From the NCBI GenBank assembly GCA_001603615.1, contig LUZL01000249.1:1-11090 (forward strand): 11,090 nt of DNA, read 5' to 3'. The position numbers and the translations under genes were made by a program. Positions 7,790-11,090 of this stretch are shown here, one piece after another; within the stretch, counting starts at the first letter, position 1, and each line of letters begins with the position of its first letter. The notes under the pieces were generated by a model. That model saw nothing but the letters and a program-made list of their open reading frames with translations, was not told the origin of the DNA and did no database searches. Source of the DNA: Bacteroidales bacterium Bact_20 (GTDB lineage Bacteria; Bacteroidota; Bacteroidia; Bacteroidales; DTU049).

Positions 7790-8986
7790 CTACCACCTCA
7801 CCACACCTGCTATACCACCAAATTCACTATAAAGTTTATCTTTAATTTCACCTTTTACAAATTCTATTTTAGTAGAATACTCTTCAGTTAAATCTATGAT
7901 ATATTCTCTTAAATTTATTTCAGAAGGGTTGTTACAATGTTTTTGGGCTTCATTCAAATAACCAAATATCAGCCCATCATCGCACATGTAAGCTTTAGCA
8001 TCAAAATCCCATGGTAAAAGTAAAACTTGAAGTCTGCCAATCTGCAGAGCTTCTAACACGTCTGACAATCCACTAATACCAAAACCTTGATAAACTAAAT
8101 CAAAATATTTTTTTTCTTCCTCATTTTCAGTTTTTTCTAACAAAGGAGTAATTTTTTCAATAATTTCTTTGTTAGATGGATTATCAGCATTAGTAGGATT
8201 AGGTACATGCCCGATGACTAATTTTTTAATCTCATTACTAAGGTAATTTTCAAAAAAGCTAAGCTGCCACTCTGTACCCATCAAAACCAGTTTGCTAATA
8301 TTTAATTTATGAATTGACTTTGCGAGCATATCAGCTAAACGATTATAAAGCTTGTGAGACCAATTTTGATATTTAGATTTAAACTTATCTTTAAATTTTT
8401 GGCGTGCATAGAAATTACGTTCACCATAAAGGGTTTGATCAATTGCAGTCAAATGCTCTTGAATTTCTCGCCATTCATCACTTGAAATCTCAGCGAATGT
8501 ATCTGTTATCTCCTCTATTTCATTAAGAAAAACTTCATAAAATCGCCATTTAGTCCCATAAATATGCAAAACACCTATTCTATCATATTCATCAAATGCA
8601 TAATAAATAGGCAAAAGATATGGTTTACCATAATGAACATCTACCCTCCCAATAGACAAATCTACTGAAGGTAATTCTATTTGTAATTCGAAAGTTTCGC
8701 TCTCCATTTCATTTTTATCATTTATCCAAGCAAATTTTGCTAAAGTCCTAGTCTCTGGATGTAGAGTTTCTAATGAGAGTAAAAATTCTTCTCTAAATGT
8801 TCGCCCATTTTTTAATGTTATATCTAAATTGTTATAATCTTTCAGTGCATTTTTAATTCTTATGACCCAGGCCATACCTTTATTATCTTCCTTAGATGGG
8901 TCAGTATCACAATATACAGACAATACTGGTACACCTAAAGACTCTAGTTTTTCTTTAAATGATTTGATTTGTTCTACGGTTATCAT
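7790..8986 (-). CDS. eRF1-like (bacterial archaeo-eukaryotic release factor, baeRF) family protein
   Basis: A 398-residue cytoplasmic protein (no signal peptide or membrane span) that I assign to the bacterial eRF1-like superfamily from its architecture. The N-terminal part (about 18-130) opens with PVLSVYCDTDPS and GMAWVIRIKNALKD, the usual opening of these proteins. A middle domain (about 136-255) has the strand pattern RIGVLHIYGTKWRFYEVFL and ends with a basic helix and KLVLMGTEWQLSFFENYL. The C-terminal domain (about 256-398) has LSDVLEALQIGRLQVLLL (307-324) and ends with GGIAGVVRW, both typical closing motifs. Homologues are proposed to act at the ribosome in peptide release, rescue or quality control. 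No GGQ tripeptide is present, and the loop region where it would lie (about 165-210) is Lys/Arg/aromatic rich. The gene lies 93 bp after the adenosyltransferase gene, possibly in the same transcript, and is closed by a strong terminator. The family call is from remembered motifs; the function is unknown. Confidence 0.68.
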   Translation of the reverse strand: MITVEQIKSFKEKLESLGVPVLSVYCDTDPSKEDNKGMAWVIRIKNALKDYNNLDITLKNGRTFREEFLLSLETLHPETRTLAKFAWINDKNEMESETFELQIELPSVDLSIGRVDVHYGKPYLLPIYYAFDEYDRIGVLHIYGTKWRFYEVFLNEIEEITDTFAEISSDEWREIQEHLTAIDQTLYGERNFYARQKFKDKFKSKYQNWSHKLYNRLADMLAKSIHKLNISKLVLMGTEWQLSFFENYLSNEIKKLVIGHVPNPTNADNPSNKEIIEKITPLLEKTENEEEKKYFDLVYQGFGISGLSDVLEALQIGRLQVLLLPWDFDAKAYMCDDGLIFGYLNEAQKHCNNPSEINLREYIIDLTEEYSTKIEFVKGEIKDKLYSEFGGIAGVVRW

Positions 8987-9079
8987 AATTTTTCTATTTT
9001 ATGATTCCAAAAAAATAAATACAAAAATTATACAAAATTTTAATAATTAAAATAAATATCTATGTAAAATGAAAAGTAA

Positions 9080-9637
9080 TCAATGTTTCCAGAAAATTTC
9101 TGATTTTCCTTTTAATAATAAAATTTTTCTACTTAAAACAAAAAAATAATCGCTTAACCTATTAAGGTAAGATAATACTAAATCATAATTATTTGTGGAA
9201 TCTTCTTCTGCGAATTCACAAATTTTTCTTTCAGCTCGTCTAACAATAGTTCTGATAATATGACAAAATGACATAGTAGGATCACCAATAGGTAAAATAA
9301 AATTTGAAAGCTCGCTAAGCTCATTAGAATATTGGTCTATTCTATTTTCTAAAAAAGTAATTTTATCACCAGTGAATGCTGGTAAACTATCTAAAGACTT
9401 AGATTTATTAGCTACATGAGCTTCTAATATAAAAATATTATTTAAAATTTCAAATAAATCATCTCTAATATCAGGGTACTCAATCATTTCATAAAAATAT
9501 CCAATAAAGCTACAAGCTTCATCTAAGGAACCATAAGCCTCTACACGTTTATCATATTTAGGTACTTTCTCACCAGACAATAGTTGAGTGTAGCCTTTAT
9601 CACCATTTTTAGTATAAATTTTTCTTTCATTTTTCAT
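9080..9637 (-). CDS. pduO: PduO-type ATP:cob(I)alamin adenosyltransferase
   Basis: Cytoplasmic enzyme transferring the 5'-deoxyadenosyl group of ATP to cob(I)alamin, giving coenzyme B12 for enzymes such as methylmalonyl-CoA mutase. At 185 residues it has the family's usual size and its motifs: the N-terminal ATP loop IYTKNGDKGYTQLLSG (7-22), RVEAYGSLDEACSFIG (31-46), FILPIG (113-118; most relatives read FxLPGG), RTIVRRAER (129-137), and NRLSDYFFVLSR (159-170). The mostly helical pattern fits the five-helix bundle of PduO/MMAB enzymes rather than the CobA/CobO fold. Its ATG overlaps the stop of the ABC ATPase gene in the sequence ATGA, so translation is coupled. No B12-dependent enzyme, B12 synthesis gene or transporter permease is in the window, and I did not recognise a cobalamin riboswitch upstream. 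This makes salvage of imported cobalamin plausible, but that is inference. Confidence 0.93.
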   Translation of the reverse strand: MKNERKIYTKNGDKGYTQLLSGEKVPKYDKRVEAYGSLDEACSFIGYFYEMIEYPDIRDDLFEILNNIFILEAHVANKSKSLDSLPAFTGDKITFLENRIDQYSNELSELSNFILPIGDPTMSFCHIIRTIVRRAERKICEFAEEDSTNNYDLVLSYLNRLSDYFFVLSRKILLLKGKSEIFWKH

Positions 9638-10365
9638 ATTTCTTGATAATTTTTCAAAAAATTTTCTGCTAAAGAAATATTGTGATTAATTTCATCAGAA
9701 ATTATTTTGCCATCTCTCAGTTTAACTATTCTATGGCCAAAAAGAGAAATATCGGGTTCATGAGTTACCAGAACAATAGTATTTCCTTCATTATGAAGTT
9801 TTTCTATAAGGGACATAATTTCATAAGATGACCTACTATCTAGATTACCTGTAGGTTCATCAGCTAAGATAATAGAAGGATTATTAATAAGAGCTCTAGC
9901 TATAGCTACACGCTGTCTTTGTCCACCAGACAATTCATTTGGTTTATGATGCATCCTATCTTTAAGTCCTACTAATTCTAGCATAGCTTCTGCACGAGCT
10001 ATACGTTCATTTTTAGAAACACCAGCATATATTAATGGCAGCATTACGTTTTCTAATGCATCGTAGCGAGGTAGTAAATAAAAAGTTTGAAATACAAAGC
10101 CAACCTCAGTATTTCTAATACTTGCTAACTCATCATCACTAAGGCCACTAACTAGTTTATTATTAATAAAATATTCTCCTTTAGTAGGAGTATCTAAACA
10201 ACCTATGATATTCATCAAAGTAGTTTTACCAGAGCCAGAAGCACCCATAATGACTACAAATTCATTTTTATTAATTGTTAAATTAATACATTGTAAAGCA
10301 TTAACAACCACCTGACCGATGAAATAACTCTTTTGAATATTATTAAGTCTAATAATAGGATTCAT
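9634..10365 (-). CDS. ABC transporter ATP-binding protein, MacB/LolD/FtsE-like family
   Basis: Soluble ATPase subunit (243 residues from ATG 10365) of a MacB/LolD/FtsE-type ABC system, which act mainly on substrates at or in the inner membrane rather than by classical import. Motifs are complete: Walker A GASGSGKTT (41-49), Q-loop Q93 in FVFQTFYLLPR, signature LSGGQRQRVAIARAL (145-159), Walker B IILADEPTGNLD (165-176), and H-loop His202 in THEPD. The FQTFYLLP and DEPTGNLD wording is characteristic of this subfamily. An in-frame TTG at 10380 would add five residues, but it lies inside the promoter -7 element, so the ATG is preferred. The stop overlaps the adenosyltransferase start by 4 bp. No permease gene is adjacent, so the membrane partner and the cargo cannot be told from here; a link to cobalamin is not shown by this sequence. 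Confidence 0.9.
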   Translation of the reverse strand: MNPIIRLNNIQKSYFIGQVVVNALQCINLTINKNEFVVIMGASGSGKTTLMNIIGCLDTPTKGEYFINNKLVSGLSDDELASIRNTEVGFVFQTFYLLPRYDALENVMLPLIYAGVSKNERIARAEAMLELVGLKDRMHHKPNELSGGQRQRVAIARALINNPSIILADEPTGNLDSRSSYEIMSLIEKLHNEGNTIVLVTHEPDISLFGHRIVKLRDGKIISDEINHNISLAENFLKNYQEI

Positions 10366-10377
10366 AAAAAATTTTAA

Positions 10378-10385
10378 CAAAGATA
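10378..10385 (-). promoter_or_regulatory. -7 element of the ABC ATPase-adenosyltransferase promoter
   Basis: Minus-strand TATCTTTG matches TAnnTTTG and lies 12 bp before the ATG at 10365. It overlaps the alternative TTG start at 10380, which decides the start in favour of the ATG. Together with the ricT element at 10529-10536 it makes this a divergent promoter region. Confidence 0.55.
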
Positions 10386-10528
10386 ACAGAAAAAAATGAA
10401 AGAAGTATGAAAAATATTAACTTAAACAATTTTATTTTTTTTTAAAATTTACTCATGGATGATTTTACTTAGGCAAAATATTATAACCCAATTATATTTT
10501 TTGTTTATTTCAAAACCTAAATATTTAT
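10386..10528. other. AT-rich divergent intergenic region between the ABC ATPase gene and ricT
   Basis: About 140 bp between two divergent -7 elements. It contains homopolymer A/T tracts and no recognisable gene, terminator or riboswitch. A TTTG at 10500-10503 is 25 bp before the ricT -7 element, rather far for a -33 box. Confidence 0.5.
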
Positions 10529-10536
10529 TAAATTTG
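10529..10536 (+). promoter_or_regulatory. -7 element of the ricT promoter
   Basis: TAAATTTG matches TAnnTTTG exactly and continues into TTTGCAAA. It lies 13 bp before the ATG at 10550, predicting a very short 5' leader. Confidence 0.6.
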
Positions 10537-10549
10537 CAAAAATATATTA

Positions 10550-11090
10550 ATGGACTCAGATACTATTAAAAGTTTGCAAGCTAGAGGTATAATGGCTTTA
10601 GAAATAGATGGCAAAATAAATTTACGTTTTACAAATAGGTGGCAAAAGCTCACATCATATAAGGATGTCAAACATGATAAAGATTTTTATTTAGCATTTC
10701 CAGAAGCTATAGAAATCGTAGAAGTACAATTTAAAAATGATAGAAAAAATTTTTATAAAAATATTACAGGAATACCATTAGAAGTTGGGGAGATAGTGGC
10801 TGTAGAAGCCTCACCAGGTCACGATATTGGTGTAGTCAGTTTGACTGGTAGAGAAGCTATGATGCAGATGAAACGAAAAAAGCATAAAAATAATGATGGA
10901 GAGCTATTGAGCTTATATAGAATCGCAAAAGATGTAGATATTGATAAATTCTTAGATGCTATTAAAAATGAAGAAGTAGTTTTAAGAAAAACTAAAGAAA
11001 TTATTAAAAATTTTAACTTAAACATGAAATTAACTGATGTAGAGTATCAAGGTGATGGTACAAAAGCTACTTTTTATTATATTGCTGATG
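10550..11090 (+). CDS. ricT: RicT (YaaT/PSP1 domain) protein, N-terminal 180 residues (cut by window edge)
   Basis: Homologue of RicT, the PSP1-domain protein which in Bacillus forms the Fe-S containing RicA-RicF-RicT complex that modulates RNase Y processing. Translation is open from ATG 10550 to the window edge. The PSP1 core is clear: EIVEVQFKNDRKNFY (55-69), VGEIVAVEASPGHDIGVVSLTG (79-100), a basic stretch MKRKKHK, then NLNMKLTDVEYQGDGTKATFYYIAD (156-180). These match the strongly conserved Bacteroidota form of the family. The Cys-rich C-terminal metal site lies beyond the window. The N-terminal ~50 residues contain no cysteine, whereas many Bacteroidota relatives, as I remember them, carry a Cys/Gly-rich N-terminus there. 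In Bacteroidota RicT genes often sit beside holB or gliding lipoprotein genes, which cannot be checked here. The role in this organism is inferred only from family membership. Confidence 0.9.
   Translation, partial: MDSDTIKSLQARGIMALEIDGKINLRFTNRWQKLTSYKDVKHDKDFYLAFPEAIEIVEVQFKNDRKNFYKNITGIPLEVGEIVAVEASPGHDIGVVSLTGREAMMQMKRKKHKNNDGELLSLYRIAKDVDIDKFLDAIKNEEVVLRKTKEIIKNFNLNMKLTDVEYQGDGTKATFYYIAD

Noticed and set aside
10366..10380. TTG start giving a five-residue longer ABC ATPase
   Set aside because: The TTG lies inside the -7 element TATCTTTG and would be at or upstream of the transcription start; ATG 10365 fits the family N-terminus.

Overview
The window looks like a chromosomal housekeeping segment of an AT-rich member of the Bacteroidota (GC about 30% by eye; proteins rich in Lys, Asn and Ile). 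Four things point there: the gene order purH-mreB-mreC-mreD, a short-chain-dehydrogenase type L-threonine dehydrogenase, a RicT/PSP1 protein with the Bacteroidota-type core, and the -7 promoter motif TAnnTTTG typical of the phylum upstream of most transcription units. The lineage within the phylum cannot be resolved. No tRNA, rRNA, CRISPR array, insertion sequence or phage gene is visible.

Layout, left to right. (1) thrS, minus strand, running off the left edge (N-terminal ~60%). (2) tdh, minus strand, an SDR-type threonine dehydrogenase. (3) A divergent ~100 bp promoter region between tdh and a plus-strand HD-domain phosphohydrolase. (4) That gene converges, with 12 bp between stops, on a minus-strand operon purH-mreB-mreC-mreD (intergenic gaps 17, 3 and 3 bp), which joins the last two steps of IMP synthesis to the rod-shape scaffold. 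The mrdA and rodA genes that usually follow mreD are not there. (5) A 223 bp gap holds the purH promoter and a strong hairpin terminator. (6) A second minus-strand group contains a MacB/LolD-type ABC ATPase, a PduO-type cobalamin adenosyltransferase overlapping it by 4 bp, and 93 bp further a three-domain protein resembling bacterial eRF1-like (baeRF) factors. (7) Divergently, on the plus strand, ricT enters and runs off the right edge.

The cell implied is walled and rod-forming, makes purines de novo, can degrade threonine, and uses adenosylcobalamin. The least understood gene is the eRF1-like protein at 7790-8986, which lacks a GGQ motif. The most striking non-coding pattern is the very short distance (8-23 bp) between TAnnTTTG elements and start codons in six transcription units, four of which share the palindrome TTTGCAAA. 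No clear new multi-gene system is apparent; most of the window is ordinary core genome.
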